Origin: Monodelphis domestica
Taxonomy: Eukaryota > Chordata > Mammalia > Didelphimorphia > Didelphidae
Reading direction: 5' to 3'
Assembly (NCBI RefSeq): GCF_027887165.1
Contig: NC_077230.1
Span: 263,126,476-263,190,475, forward strand
Length of the DNA stretch: 64,000 nucleotides
The position numbers and the translations under genes were made by a program. This document shows positions 1-10,654 of the stretch, in pieces. A model generated the notes under the pieces. That model was not told where the DNA came from. It saw only the letters and a list, made by a program, of their open reading frames with translations, and searched no databases. The first letter of the stretch is position 1; each line of letters opens with the position of its first letter.

Positions 1-200
1 CCATCTACAACATTTATTAGTTACAAATGATCATCTAGTCTCCCCATATGAAACCTAATCACTCAGAAAATTCATTATCAAACAGGGCAGTACATTTCAT
101 GTTTCTCTTCAATTCAACATTTTAAAGTACCTACATAGTTTAGCTGAGAGATAGTTAAAGTTCATATGGAATCTACATGGAGTAGGAAGAGAGGAAGAGT
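1..200. other. unassigned intergenic DNA
   Basis: I see no open frame, RNA gene or repeat head here. The sequence is AT-rich and runs into the SINE that follows. Confidence 0.4.
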
Positions 201-204
201 ACAA

Positions 205-440
205 ACACAAATCAATACAAGCTTGGAGTCAGGAAGACTCATCTTCCTGAGTTCAAATTTGGTTTCAGATGCTTAAAAGCTGTGCAATTCTGGGCAAGTT
301 ATTTAACCTTGTTCGTCTCAGTTTCCTCATCTATAAAATGAGCTGAAGAAGGAAATGGCAAATCACTTCAGTATCTTCTCAAGAAAACCCCAAATGGGGT
401 CATGAAGAGGTAAAGATGACTGAAATGACTGAACCGGAAT
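205..440 (+). repeat. tRNA-derived SINE, long marsupial type
   Basis: The copy has the run seen in this SINE type: 'ggagtcaggaagac', then 'gagttcaaatttgg' (B-box-like), then 'gggcaagttatttaacc', 'cagtttcctcatctataaaatga', and a tail with 'aaatggggtcatgaag' and 'gaaatgactgaa'. The tail after the CORE-like part marks a longer SINE type than the short MAR1 copies. Similar tails occur near 5,870-6,095 and 59,970-60,210. The exact subfamily name is not certain. Confidence 0.75.
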
Positions 441-449
441 CAAGATAAG

Positions 450-1001
450 TGAACTATAGAATAGTCTCCTGGGCTTAACAGAGGGACCTGAGAGGCCATT
501 TATTTTAACCCATAGCCCTACACACATTTCCTCTACAATATCTTTTCCAAGTAGCCATCTAGCTTCTGCCTGAAGACCTCTTACGGGATTGAGGAGAAGG
601 CAAAATCTATTGCCTTCTAAGTCAATCTTTTCCGCTTCGGAGGGTAGTTCTAATTATTAAGAAGTTCTCTGAATTGACATGATTATTATTCCCCCTAGTC
701 TCAAAAGAAATAATGCAAGAGCAAAACACCTATACCCTAATTCTCCAAAACATCACTAAAAGAACAGATCCTTAAACTCAATCCCAAAAGACTATCATAG
801 GTTAACTTTTACTTAAGTACATAATTCCCAGCATAACGGCAGCTACAGGCCAAGCCCCAAACTTTCTCATGAAGCCAGCACACAAATCAACCATAGAGGC
901 CCATACAATAAGTACAGGTACAATACAGGTACACTAAGCTTCAATATGCCTCAGTGACTCAATTACACAAATCAGTAACTCAAACTCCCTAGTAAGCCAC
1001 C
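450..1001. other. unassigned intergenic DNA
   Basis: No gene was seen. The part from about 700 leads into a possible LTR and may be LTR-element internal sequence, but no domain is readable. Confidence 0.35.
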
Positions 1002-1330
1002 TGTGACGAAATCATTTATCTTGTATTCTGTCTGTAATCATAATACAAAAATATAGAATGTTAATCAAGTGATTTGTTAAAAGTTAATGTATCACTTTTC
1101 CAATCATCTCTCTTTGATTTTGTGTATCTGCATGCCAAGAATATGGATATAAAAATAAATCCCAAATCTGGGAATGTCGGAGCAGCTCGGAGATGCAAAG
1201 CAGTCCCATGGCCGTAATGATTAAACTGTCTTCTGTTTGTTATTTATCTTATTTTATTTATTTTGACTGATCATTCGCCACCAGTCCGGAACCCTGGAGT
1301 TGCGAGTGGGGCTGGACCCTGACTGCGGCA
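1002..1330 (+). mobile_element. possible solo LTR fossil
   Basis: The stretch starts TGTGACG and ends GCGGCA, holds a TATA-box-like run 'tataaaaataaa' near 1,148, an 'attaaa' signal near 1,220 and a GC-richer end, which is the order U3, R, U5 of a short LTR. No matching target duplication was found at the flanks, so the borders are a guess. Confidence 0.4.
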
Positions 1331-1358
1331 TCTGTGTACAATGTTCTCCTGGTTTTGA
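1331..1358 (-). repeat. short L1 3'-end scrap, antisense
   Basis: The bases 'tctgtgtacaatgttctcc' match the same segment of the antisense L1 copies at about 23,920 and 18,420. It is only a scrap. Confidence 0.5.
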
Positions 1359-1379
1359 GAAGGTAAGAGTTAAAAAAAA

Positions 1380-1600
1380 AAGACAATAAAGAAGTTGACA
1401 TGAAAATGAGGAGAATAGCTAAAATATGGGATATTGAATCAAGATAAGAGATTTCTTTGGGAGGAGATAAAGTAGCTAAATCCAAGTATTTGAAGGGCTA
1501 TTGTATGGAAAAGGGATTAAGTTTGTCTTGCTTGGCGGCTGGGGGTCAGAATGGGTGGAAACTAGAGAGGTAAATTTAGGTTCCACTTAAGGTAAAAAAA
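1380..1600 (+). repeat. CR1/L3-type LINE 3'-end fragment
   Basis: The order 'caagtatttgaagggct', 'atggaaaagggattaag' and 'gggtggaaactagagagg' follows the 3' end of CR1/L3 LINEs. The same block is seen more fully near 57,180-57,290. The copy is old and diverged. Confidence 0.65.
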
Positions 1601-1775
1601 AAATTTTTTTTTTAAACCCTTACCTTCCGTCTTGGAGTCAATACTGAGTATTGGCTCCAAGGCAGAAGAGTGGTAAGGGCTAGGCAATGGGGATCAAGTG
1701 ACTTGCCCAGGGTCACACAGCTAGGAAGTGTCTGAGGTCAGATTTGAACCCAGGACCTCCCATCCTGATTGACTT
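1600..1775 (-). repeat. MAR1-type SINE, antisense
   Basis: Read in reverse it begins in the tRNA-derived head and passes 'gtgaccctgggcaagtcact' to the 3' part 'cagtattgactccaag' and 'ggaaggtaagggttt'. The head is partly lost. This is the commonest repeat in the window. Confidence 0.85.
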
Positions 1776-1879
1776 CAGAAGTCATGCAAGGGGGATAGAA
1801 TGGGCAGTCACATCTCACCAAGGACCACTCTGTGGTCTCCCCAGATACCATGCGTGACTCTGTCAAGGCGTCATGGACT

Positions 1880-2280
1880 GATGGCCCCCAGCACACAGAG
1901 ACTGAACATTATGGCACAATCGAATGTAATGAACTTCTCTATTAGCAGCAATGCAATGACCCAGAACAATTCTGAGAGACTTAGGAGAAAGAATGCTATC
2001 TACATTCAGAAAAAGAACTGTGGGAACAGAAATGCAGAAGAAAAACATATAATCAACAACATAGTTTGATGTGAATATGATTAGGGTTTTCATGTTAAAA
2101 GATCACTCTATTACAAATATGAATAACATGGAAATAAATTTTGAACAATAATACATGTATAACCCAGTGGAACTGCTTGTCAGCTCTGGGAGTGGAGGAG
2201 GAAAGAGTATGGGAGCAGGGGGGAATCATGAATCATGTAGCCATGGATAAATATTCTAAATAAAAAAAGGAAAAAGAAAA
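1880..2280 (+). repeat. L1 3'-end fragment
   Basis: The segment has the marsupial L1 3' signature 'cccagtggaactgcttgtc', 'gggaatcatgaatcatg' and an A-rich end after 'aaatattctaaataaaaaa'. It is a 5'-truncated non-coding copy, and the short open frames in it are chance frames. Confidence 0.7.
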
Positions 2281-2284
2281 GAAA

Positions 2285-2470
2285 GAACCCTCTTACCTTC
2301 TGCTTTATTATAAATTCTAAAATAGAAGAGCAACAAGGACTAGACAATTGGGGGTTAAGATATTTGCCCAGGGTTACATAGCTAAAAAGCATCTGAGGCC
2401 ATATATTTGAACCCAGGTCCTACTGTCTCTAAGTCAATGCTCTATCCATCATGCTACCTAGCTTCCCCCT
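2285..2470 (-). repeat. MAR1-type SINE, antisense
   Basis: It matches the reverse of the SINE through 'tgcccagggttacatagct' and 'gaacccaggtcctac', ending in the head 'catgctacctagcttcccc'. It is more diverged than the copy at 1,600. Confidence 0.75.
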
Positions 2471-2524
2471 TATGGTGTCAGTTTCAAAGTTGGTAAGCAT
2501 GCCATCTATAACTTCACTAAAAGT

Positions 2525-2690
2525 CACTAAAATAAATATTAAACAACATAGGATGACAGGTTAAATTGCTTGTCAGCTCCGGGAAGGGTGAGGGGAAAAG
2601 GAAGGGAGCAACATGAATCATATAACTTTGGAAAACACATGTGAAAATTTGTTATTAAAATAAAATAAAGATAAAAAAAACACAGGGTGA
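2525..2690 (+). repeat. L1 3'-end fragment
   Basis: It carries 'aaattgcttgtcagctccgg' and 'aacatgaatcatataact', then an AT-rich tail. This is the same 3'-end type as at 1,880. Confidence 0.6.
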
Positions 2691-3279
2691 AATAAAAATA
2701 CTCTGAACTCTATATTAAAGAGGCTTGTCCAAGTTGATATTGAGTCACTAAAAATTATTTGGATTCCACTCCAAAATCCATCATATTGTAAAACTATTGG
2801 CTACACCTCTTTATTTTGCTTGCAAAGTTATCACAAAAGATAAATTTGTTGTTTTGTTAAAAACCCAACTAAACTATGCCTACAACAATTCTTTTTCTAC
2901 CTATTTAGCAAGCCTGTTAACAATGAAAGTGACATTCATGATGTGACCTGCATTATTGACACGATACTAATTATTAGCAATTTTTTGCTACCTTTCTAAA
3001 TATTCACAAATAATTCCTTTAGCAATATATTCTAGAATTTTTTTCAGGAATCAAAGTTAGCTCATTGACCTATGATCTGAAGGTTCCACCCTCCTCCCTT
3101 TTTCTGAATATGAGAGTAACATTGTCCCTTACCCAGTCTTGCATCTTTCCCTATTAACCATTTTTGTTCTATCCTTTCCAGTCTAAAGAGCACCATATTT
3201 CACATAGAAAAAAAAAATCATTTTTTTAACTTGTTTTTATAATACATTATTAGTATACCAGAGCTTCAATGTGAGTCAT
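2691..3279. other. unassigned AT-rich DNA
   Basis: No long open frame or clear repeat was recognised. Part of 3,020-3,200 may be old antisense L1, but this is not secure. Confidence 0.35.
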
Positions 3280-3530
3280 CAAATAGACAGCTGGCTTTAA
3301 AGTCAGGAAGACTTAGAGAATTCAAGTCGCATCTCTAGCACATACTGGTCATGTAATCCTGGACAAGTCACATAACCCTCTGGGTGTAGTCATACAACTC
3401 TCTAAGACTGTAAGCTGCAGATAAGTTGCAATCAACACTGTTAGAAAGAGATTCTTCAATAGGAATTCCTACATCAGAGAAATCACAAAATTACTCTCCA
3501 AAAATCATTACCGTTATATGTTCCCAAACA
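3280..3530 (+). repeat. SINE, long marsupial type, diverged
   Basis: The tRNA-derived part ('aaagtcaggaagactta', 'ggacaagtcacataacc') is followed by a distinct tail with 'ctctaagactgtaagctgc', 'gaattcctacatcagagaa' and 'atcacaaa', which is not found in the MAR1 copies. Confidence 0.6.
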
Positions 3531-3544
3531 ACTGTCCTACATAT

Positions 3545-3730
3545 TCTTTTATTGTTTTTAAACCCTTATCTTCTGTCTTAGAATAAGTTCTATGACAAAG
3601 GAATAGCAAGGGCTAGGCAAGCAAGATTAAGTGACTTCTCCAGGGTCACACAGTTAGGAAGTGTCTAAGATCAAATTTGAACCCAGATCCTCCAGACTCT
3701 AGACCTGGTGCTCTATCCAATGCCCTATTC
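3545..3730 (-). repeat. MAR1-type SINE, antisense
   Basis: Reverse-strand match: 'aaacccttatcttctgtctt', 'ccagggtcacacagttagg' and 'tttgaacccagatcctcc'. Confidence 0.8.
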
Positions 3731-3849
3731 ATTCTTAAATCTTTCTTCAACATACCTAAAAATGACAGCTCATTTTGAGTTTTAATGCTCTTACATTGCT
3801 GTGCTATATTTTTATATTTGCTCTTGATTCTATCATATATGTCTATCAA

Positions 3850-3915
3850 ATGAATTTATTTATATATAAATATATGTGTATAGATAAAATGTACACATGC
3901 ATATACATATGTTGG
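3850..3915. repeat. AT-rich microsatellite-like tract
   Basis: Imperfect TA and ATAC/ATGT units. Confidence 0.6.
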
Positions 3916-4099
3916 TTTAATTACAGAAACATAGAACCTCAGAACTAGAAGATAGCTTACCATTTCATCCAACCTTTCCCTTAACATGAACCTCATCTGT
4001 ATCATGGTCAACAAGTAGTCATATTCATTCAAAGATTTGTTTGTGGATTAATTTGGTTGTGGATTAATCTTCATTTTTCTTGATCTTTTCTTAGTATTT

Positions 4100-4610
4100 A
4101 ATACTAGTGTGACCATTCTCTTATGATAATATTTCTTCTCTGGGTTTTGAGGATACTTCTCTCTCTTGATTGTCCTAGCTATCTATCATTCTCCAATCTC
4201 TTTTTTCTGTATGACTCATATCCCATCTCCAAAATGTTGGTATATCCTGTTGCCTTCTCTCTATACACTCTGTGTCTCTCAGTCTCTCTGAGTCTCTATC
4301 TATAATTTCAAAATGGATTTATTATCTATATGTACATGAATTCCAGATCTATAAATCTAGTTCTAGTCTTTCTCCTGAACTCCAGTCCCATATCGCCAAT
4401 TGCCTATAAGACATTTTGAATTAGATGTCCCATAGGCATCCTAAATTCAACATGTTTACATCAGAACTCATCTTTCCACCTCTCTTCAGAACTTGATTTC
4501 TGACAAGGTTACCACCATATTTCTGCTTCCCTAGGTTTCAATATCATCCTCGACTATCATCCTTGACTTCTCATTCTCCCTCAAATTAGCATTTAGGGCT
4601 GACAAATCAC
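4100..4610 (+). repeat. L2 LINE fragment
   Basis: The order 'gaactccagtcccatat', 'attagatgtcccataggc', 'atcctaaattcaacatg', 'cagaactcatctttcc' and 'atccttgacttctcattctc' follows the part of L2 that codes for the C-terminal end of its reverse transcriptase protein. It is heavily mutated. The 60-codon frame inside is not a gene. Confidence 0.75.
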
Positions 4611-4614
4611 ACTA

Positions 4615-4800
4615 ATAAATTATACTAAATTTATTCATTTTAACAGCATGTTTTTTTATTTTTCAAAATTTTTTGTATATGTCATCACCCTTTCACCCCA
4701 AAATAATCCTATGAGTTGTACAGAGCAATTATTATTATCCTCTTTTTATAGATAAGAAAACTGAAGGGCAAGAAATTTAAATGATTTACCACCTTTACAA
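4615..4800 (-). repeat. MIR-like fragment, antisense
   Basis: It contains 'attattattatcctcttttt' and 'gataagaaaactgaag', the reverse of the MIR core and tail. The copy is weak. Confidence 0.45.
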
Positions 4801-5309
4801 AGTATTATCGCTATGATCTTTTCTCCTTGAATATGGACTTTCCTCTTAATACTTATAAAAGTTTCTAGCTTCATTAATTAAAAGAGAGACATAAGTTGGT
4901 TTTATGAATGTAGTCTGTAGAAACTTAGATCTTCAAGAGAAGATACACACTATCTTATGCAATACAATATACAAGATATCATGAACCAATTTTTAGTTAT
5001 TTTAGTGCTATAAATTGATGATAAACTTGAAGAAGGTAAAGTTAATGTACTATTCCACAGCAGGGAAATGTTGCCAAACTATGTGTTGATGTTTTATTTG
5101 TGTTTGTGTCATATCCCCCATCTGAATGGAAGCTCCATGAAGAGAAATATACTTAATTTGAATCTAATACAGTAGTTATTCAATGTCAAATGATAATTAA
5201 ATGTTGACAGTGTTGTTCCATGATTTTTAACCCTACAAAATCATTGGAAGAATGTTGGTATCTAAAAGATGAGTCTTTGTATTGGAAAGCAGATCAGATT
5301 AGGTTAAAA
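4801..5309. other. unassigned intergenic DNA
   Basis: No gene, RNA or clear repeat head was seen. The base use is AT-rich as in the surroundings. Confidence 0.35.
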
Positions 5310-5575
5310 TGTTATGCAATAATAATGATAGCTAATATTTACATAACACTTTAGATGTGTGTAGTTTTACATATATCATATTATCTTCAAAACCCTGGGA
5401 AGTAGTTCCTATTATTAACCTCATTTCAGAATTGAGGGAACCGAAGTTTAAAAATAGATTAAATGACTCGCTTAGAATCACACAGTTACTAAGTGTTTGA
5501 GGCAGGATTTGAATTCGGATATTCCTGGCTTTAAGTCTAACACCAGTTCAACTACTCTACCTAGCTTTCTGTCAC
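5310..5575 (-). repeat. MIR-like SINE, antisense
   Basis: It holds 'aataatgatagctaatattt', 'gaatcacacagttactaag', 'gaggcaggatttgaattc' and 'cctggctttaag', which is the mammalian CORE-SINE pattern in reverse. Confidence 0.7.
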
Positions 5576-5867
5576 AAACAACCCAATGTACAATCCAACC
5601 TGCTCTCCCTGTTTATTAAATGACAGGATCAACTCTAGAGGACAAATGTAACAATTTTCATAAAAAGGTGGCATCTTCTCACTGTGAAATGTGAGCTAGA
5701 CTTCAATTCCTGGCTAAATTTAAGAAGCAACTAAAGGTATTTTGACTCCATTAAGAAGAGAAGTCTCTTGTCTAGGCTTAGCTCTTTCTTCTAGTAAGAA
5801 GACAGGGCAATAAGTAGGCAGTAGTTGCTAGAATCACTAATAAAATCTATTGGTAGAGCCTATGAAT

Positions 5868-6095
5868 CACCCAGGATAACTAGGTGGCATGGTGGGTAGA
5901 GTGCCTGAAGTCATGAAGACTTATATCTTGAGTTCAAAGATGAACTCAGATACTGGTAAGTCATTCAAACCTATTTGCCTCAGTTCCCGATTCATGAAGT
6001 GAGCTGGAAAAAGAAATGTCAAATCGCTCCAGTATATTTACCCAAAAAACCTCAAATGAGGTCATGAAGAGTTAGACACAAAAGGTAAGCAAATA
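5868..6095 (+). repeat. tRNA-derived SINE, long marsupial type
   Basis: The head 'aactaggtggcatggtgggt' is followed by 'cagttcccgattcatgaag', 'gagctggaaaaagaaatg' and 'aaatgaggtcatgaagag'. It is the same type as at 205. Confidence 0.75.
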
Positions 6096-6486
6096 ATTAC
6101 CCAAAGAATTCTACCAATTGCTGTGTGTACTCTTATCTAATTTACTTCTGAATAGTGCAAAAGTTCAGGGTCACTTTTTGTTCTCCTAAGTATAAAGAAG
6201 TATCCTGCCTTAAATGTTGTTCCTCATAATCAGTATACAGTTCTGGACAAGATTGATTTACCTGGAGCTCCCATGAGGGCTGCTTCATCTCTTGGCAAAG
6301 ATCAGAATCAGCTGAGATTTGGGTTGTCTGAGGAAGCTGTTTAGTGCATATGTCTTTGAATCATTTTTATATGTGTGTCCCACAAGTGGTTTCTGTATAG
6401 CCAATAAACCTTGTAGTTAGATTTAAAGACTGCAGGGAAATGTTTCTGTTCCTTGAAATCCAAAATAGGACTATCTCAAGAGTTTA
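6096..6486. other. unassigned intergenic DNA
   Basis: Nothing recognised. There is one 'aataaa' at about 6,403, but no coding frame upstream supports a gene end. Confidence 0.35.
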
Positions 6487-6626
6487 ATCAGTCAATCAGC
6501 AAGTATTTTAGGTTCTACTATGCGCCAAGTTTAATGGATACGAAAGCAAAAATAAGTCAGTCCTACTTCAAAGTGCTTATGTTGCTTCAAGAAAAGATGA
6601 CCTGCATGAGAATATGACTATATTAG

Positions 6627-6828
6627 GGGGAAGCTGGGTGGCTCAGTGAATTGAGAGCCAGGCCTAGAAATAGGAGGTCCTGGGTTCAAATCTGACCTCA
6701 GTTACTTTCTAGCTGCGTGACCCTGGGCAAGTCACTTAGCCCCCATTACCTAGCCTTTAACAGTCTTCTGCCTTGGAACCAATACACAGTATTGATTCCA
6801 AGATAGAAGGTAAGGGTTTAAAAAAAAA
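6627..6828 (+). repeat. MAR1-type SINE
   Basis: Full-length copy: head 'aagctgggtggctcagtg' (A-box-like), 'gggttcaaatctgacc' (B-box-like), 'tgaccctgggcaagtcactt', then 'ggtaagggtttaaaaaaa'. It sits inside the older repeat at 6,487-7,240. Confidence 0.9.
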
Positions 6829-7021
6829 AAACATGACTAGGAAAATATATTCTAAATAAATTAAAAGTACATTTTTTGGTGGGAGGGCACTAGCAGCTAA
6901 GGGTACTAAGAAAAACTTTATGTAAGAAGTGTTTAAAGAAAGTTTTTAAGTAAATAAGGGATTCTAAGAAAAGAAAGTAAGAAGAAAGTGGATTGTGGGT
7001 ATGCGGGATAACCAAGTCAAA

Positions 7022-7084
7022 GGCATGGAGAAGAGTAGAGTGTTATATATATATATATATATTTTCATATATATATATATATAA
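7022..7084. repeat. (AT)n microsatellite
   Basis: Two AT-dinucleotide runs separated by 'ttttc'. Confidence 0.95.
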
Positions 7085-7394
7085 AGAACAGCAGGAGGAC
7101 CTAAGAGTTCAAGAAGAGGAGCAATATATATTAGTGGAACCAGTTTGTGAAAGACTAAATGCTAATCAGAGGAACTTATATTTGATCTTACAGGCAAGAG
7201 GGAGTCCATGAATTTAATTGAGTAGAGGGAACACCAGAGATATGTGAGCTAGATGTAAATACAGTTAGTTCAGTGGATGTAGGATTGCTTACATCCCCCA
7301 GATAGTTATTTGCTTAATATCAATTTGGAAGAAGTCTTCTTGTTGACATGCCACATGGATCCTTCATCATATGTAATATAGAATTTTTAAAAAT

Positions 7395-7640
7395 TAATTA
7401 TCATAGTTTACATCTTCATAGCACTTTAAGGTTTACAGAGCAACTTCTATGCACCATTATCTCACTTAGCCCTCACAATACCATAAGAGACAGACACTTC
7501 AGGTATTACTATCCTCATTTTACAGATGAGTAAAATGAAACTTGTAGAAGTCATTGATGGCTGGTCACATGGCTCCTATCAGAGGCTAGATTCAAACTCA
7601 GGTATTCCTGCCTCTTCTTCCAACACTTTTTATTTTACCA
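7395..7640 (-). repeat. MIR-like SINE, antisense
   Basis: It contains 'catagcactttaaggttta', 'ctcattttacagatgag', 'ggctagattcaaactcagg' and 'tattcctgcctcttcttcc', the reverse order of a CORE-SINE. Confidence 0.7.
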
Positions 7641-7819
7641 TGATCAGTCCAAGGATAAATAGCAGGCTTATCAAATGTGGCTGGAAGGGTAAGTAACATT
7701 TTGAATAACTGTCAAAATCCAAAAAGCAAAGAGTGGAAAATAAGTTAGAAGGATGATCCAGGTCTAATCAGATGAAATCAATAGGAATAAACATAAAGCG
7801 TTGCATCTGAGTTTCAAAA

Positions 7820-8118
7820 ATCAACTTCACAAGTAAAGGATGTGAATGGATGATTAGATAACAAGGTCTGAGCCAGGGTTTTAGTGGACAGCAAGCTCAA
7901 TAGGAATCAACAGTGTCATGTATCAACTATCAGTGTAGTTACACTGAAGGGAAGACATCATGTACACAATGAGGAACTTGATAGTCTTCTTCTCTATGCT
8001 GGTCAAACCACAAATGGAATATTGTGTTCCATTCTGGGTGCCACATTTTAGAAAAGACAAGCTGGAGGGTGTCCAGAATGATGAGGAAATTGTAGAGTAT
8101 GTCATGGTTTGAGGACCT
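7820..8118 (+). repeat. CR1/L3-type LINE 3' region, left part
   Basis: The bases 'ctggtcaaaccacaaatgg', 'gtgttccattctgggtgcc' and 'gacaagctggagggtgtcc' match the conserved 3' coding part of CR1/L3. The copy is cut at 8,118 by the LTR-bearing element and resumes at about 9,803, so it is older than that element. Confidence 0.75.
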
Positions 8119-9798
8119 TGTTACAGACAAAAGAAATGACAAAAATCAGACAAGGGAATGACACTTCCCTATCAAAATAGAATTCTAGTTCCTTTCCTTC
8201 TTATATTATGGCAACTTCCTGTAGTCTTGGCTGCAAATGGGTAAGTGAAATATTACTGCATTCTGTCCTATAGACTTGTGGGATAGAAATTACTTTAAAT
8301 TAGACCTATACAAGGGCCTATTTTGAATTTTTTTTCCTTGTGTTTTTGGTTGTGTTTTTCTCTTCTGTTGATAATTGACTCATACACCTCCATAACTCAA
8401 CAATGCATCCTGAGCTGAACTGGATGGTTTTTTTTTTAACACCTACTTCAGAGGGGATTGTATTTTAATTTAAAATCCAATATTTTTTATTTTTTTGTTT
8501 GAGATTGTATTTTAATTTAAAATCCAAGATTTTGATTTTGTTCGAGAAAAGATCTTCAAGGAAGAAGCTTGATAACTCATAAATCCAGAGAATGAACTAT
8601 TTCAGAAAGATGCTGGAAAATCCACACAACATCAAGAAGATCAAGAATGAACTTTGGGTGTGGTTGATTGAACTGAACTTTGATTGAACATTTATTATAA
8701 ATGTACACATTTATGACAAAAGGGACTGCCCCTGATTTGACTTTCTGTCAATGCGCCTAGCAAAATATTGGTTTTGCTTTCTTTCTTTTCTATTCCTCCC
8801 TCACTACTGTAATTTCCTCTTAGAAAATTGAATATTGTATGCATGTGTAGTTAGAAGTGCATTTAGGACTACAAGATGATTCTCCCAATGATCATCCGGG
8901 GGGATTATGAATCTTAAAATTTCTCAGACTCTACCTTGGAACATTATCTTAAGGTTGTAGTTAAAGTTATTCCCCATTTAAACAATGGAGGAACTTGGTC
9001 AGGAATGTATTGGGAACTTTAAAATTACTCCACCCATACTTAGGCATACTTTAGGGGACGATAAAGTTGTTAAACTCCTTACTGAACAATGAAAAAGTCC
9101 CCAACCCATACTTATAGTGAGGCCAAGCCCTTAAGCTAGGTCTATTTTTAGATCTAATACAAAAGAGTGCTAAGTACCTATGAAGGTCAAATTAATCACT
9201 AAAAGGTCAAGCAAACAAAAGGCAAGTTTAACAAAAGAGGTGTGAAGTTTTAGTCTACCCAGAGAAGGTGATTAACAAGAAGATGTGAATTAAGAATGGT
9301 CAGTCTTGTGGAAAACGTCTACTGTGATTGGTGAAAATTTAGGGGAGGTGACACAAGAGAAATTTCTCTTTAAAAGGAGCTGTCTGAATCAGTTCAAGGG
9401 GAGTTCAATTGAGTTCAGCCTTGGTAGCTGAATTGGAGCTTGGACTAGTTGGAGTAGCTGGGTCTCTGAACACTAGAGTTTTGCTTAAAAAGATCTTGTG
9501 GTGACTGATAACAGACTGACTAGTCTCTCTTAAAGCTCAGGCCTAGGCCCTTTCCTACTATTTTCTCTGCCTCTCTCTCTCTCCCTTTCCTTAATCCCTT
9601 CATTTGTATTAATTAAAATCTCCATAAAACCCAGCTGACTTGGGTATTTCCTATTTGGGAATTTTTCCCATGGCAACCACTTATTTTTGATATAAAATCA
9701 AGACACTAAAATTACCTTTACAGTTTGGGCAATTCACAGTCTTGAAACCCATATTTTCACGGTCACAGTTTATGGCAACCACTCTTTTGTCTGTAACA
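8119..9798 (+). mobile_element. LTR-bearing element fossil with 16-bp inverted ends
   Basis: The element starts TGTTACAGACAAAAGA and ends with the exact reverse complement of that run. It is flanked by ACCT on both sides (8,115-8,118 and 9,799-9,802), a 4-bp target duplication. Its left 330 bases match nothing else in the window. The part 8,460-8,905 resembles the tail of retrovirus-like internal sequence and recurs at 55,703-56,185. The right part is an LTR. No coding domain is readable. It lies within an older CR1/L3 copy. It could be a deleted endogenous retrovirus or, less likely, a terminal-inverted-repeat transposon that took up an LTR. Confidence 0.6.
8906..9798 (+). mobile_element. 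LTR, family A (copy 1)
   Basis: The LTR follows a G-rich tract, has 'tctctttaaaaggagctg' (TATA-like) near 9,366, 'attaaaatctccataaaacc' in the polyadenylation zone and ends CTGTAACA. Other copies of the same LTR lie at 43,596-44,125 and 49,903-53,542 (both reversed) and at 56,186-56,975. Its divergence from them is moderate, which suggests an old family. Confidence 0.7.
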
Positions 9799-9802
9799 AC
9801 CT

Positions 9803-9990
9803 GGAGATATGTAATATAGAAAGGCACATGATAATTACCTTACATTTTTGAAAAGCTATCATATGGCAGAGGGATTGGACTTGTTCTGCTTGTTAGCATC
9901 AGAAAGTAATGGGTAAAGTTGCAGAGAGATTTATGCTAGATGTAAAGAAAAATTCCTAATAATTAGAACTGTCTAAAAATTAAATAGACT
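9803..9990 (+). repeat. CR1/L3-type LINE 3' end, right part
   Basis: It continues the LINE cut at 8,118: 'catatggcagagggattgg', 'acttgttctgcttg', 'ttgcagagagatttatg' and 'tcctaataattagaact'. Confidence 0.7.
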
Positions 9991-10654
9991 GTATTGGGAG
10001 GAAGTATATTTCCTCCTCACTCCATTTCTTTAAATAAAATCTGAATGGCCACTAATTAGGTATTGCTATAGAAGAGATTCCTATTTATGTATAAAGTATA
10101 GCTTCTAGTATAATTTCTAACTGAGATTCTGGAATTTTATCAGATATTAAGTAGGTCATTTTTGCTGGAGTAGATTGTGTAAGGGAGTAGTGACTTCACT
10201 AGATCTATAAAGGTAGTATGAAACCTCTATCAAGTATGCAGGAAAAAAGCAAAACAGGAAAATAAATCTGGACTCTGGACTTTAAGGTAGAAAGAGACCA
10301 AACCAAGAAAGAAATTTTATGTATATAGTTTCTTATGTATGTTATATGTATACACACACACACACATATATATACATATATTTAGATCAATGAGCAAAAC
10401 AAAAGTTACATTAAATAAAAAGGAAGGCTGAATAATTACATAATGAATTTTCAGTTCAAGAAATCATCCCAGATAAAAGGATCATGTGTTTAGATTTAGA
10501 AGACTTTGGAGGTTATCTAATGTGACCCTTTTACTTAATGGATGAAGACACTCAGATCCAGAAAGTTAGTGACTAATTTAGGTTAAGCTGATCTTTACTT
10601 GAGTGTGTAATTATCCTAGAAATCCAAAGTCTAAGATCTTTAAAAGTAACTTTA
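9991..10654. other. unassigned DNA with a CA/TA microsatellite
   Basis: A short (CA)n then (TA)n tract lies at 10,349-10,382. The stretch 10,485-10,600 looks like a diverged old short repeat ('tagatttagaagactttgg'). No gene was seen. Confidence 0.4.

Larger units (their letters stand above)
6487..7240 (+). repeat. old interspersed repeat of unnamed family (copy 1)
   Basis: The head 'gtcaatcagcaagtatttta', 'ggttctactatgcgccaag' and, later, 'gaacagcaggaggacc', 'ggaacttatatttgatctt' and 'gcaagagggagtccatg' follow the same order as the copy at 11,830-13,190. It is split by a MAR1 SINE at 6,627-6,828 and by an AT repeat. I recognise it as a common mammalian repeat but cannot name it with confidence. 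Confidence 0.5.
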
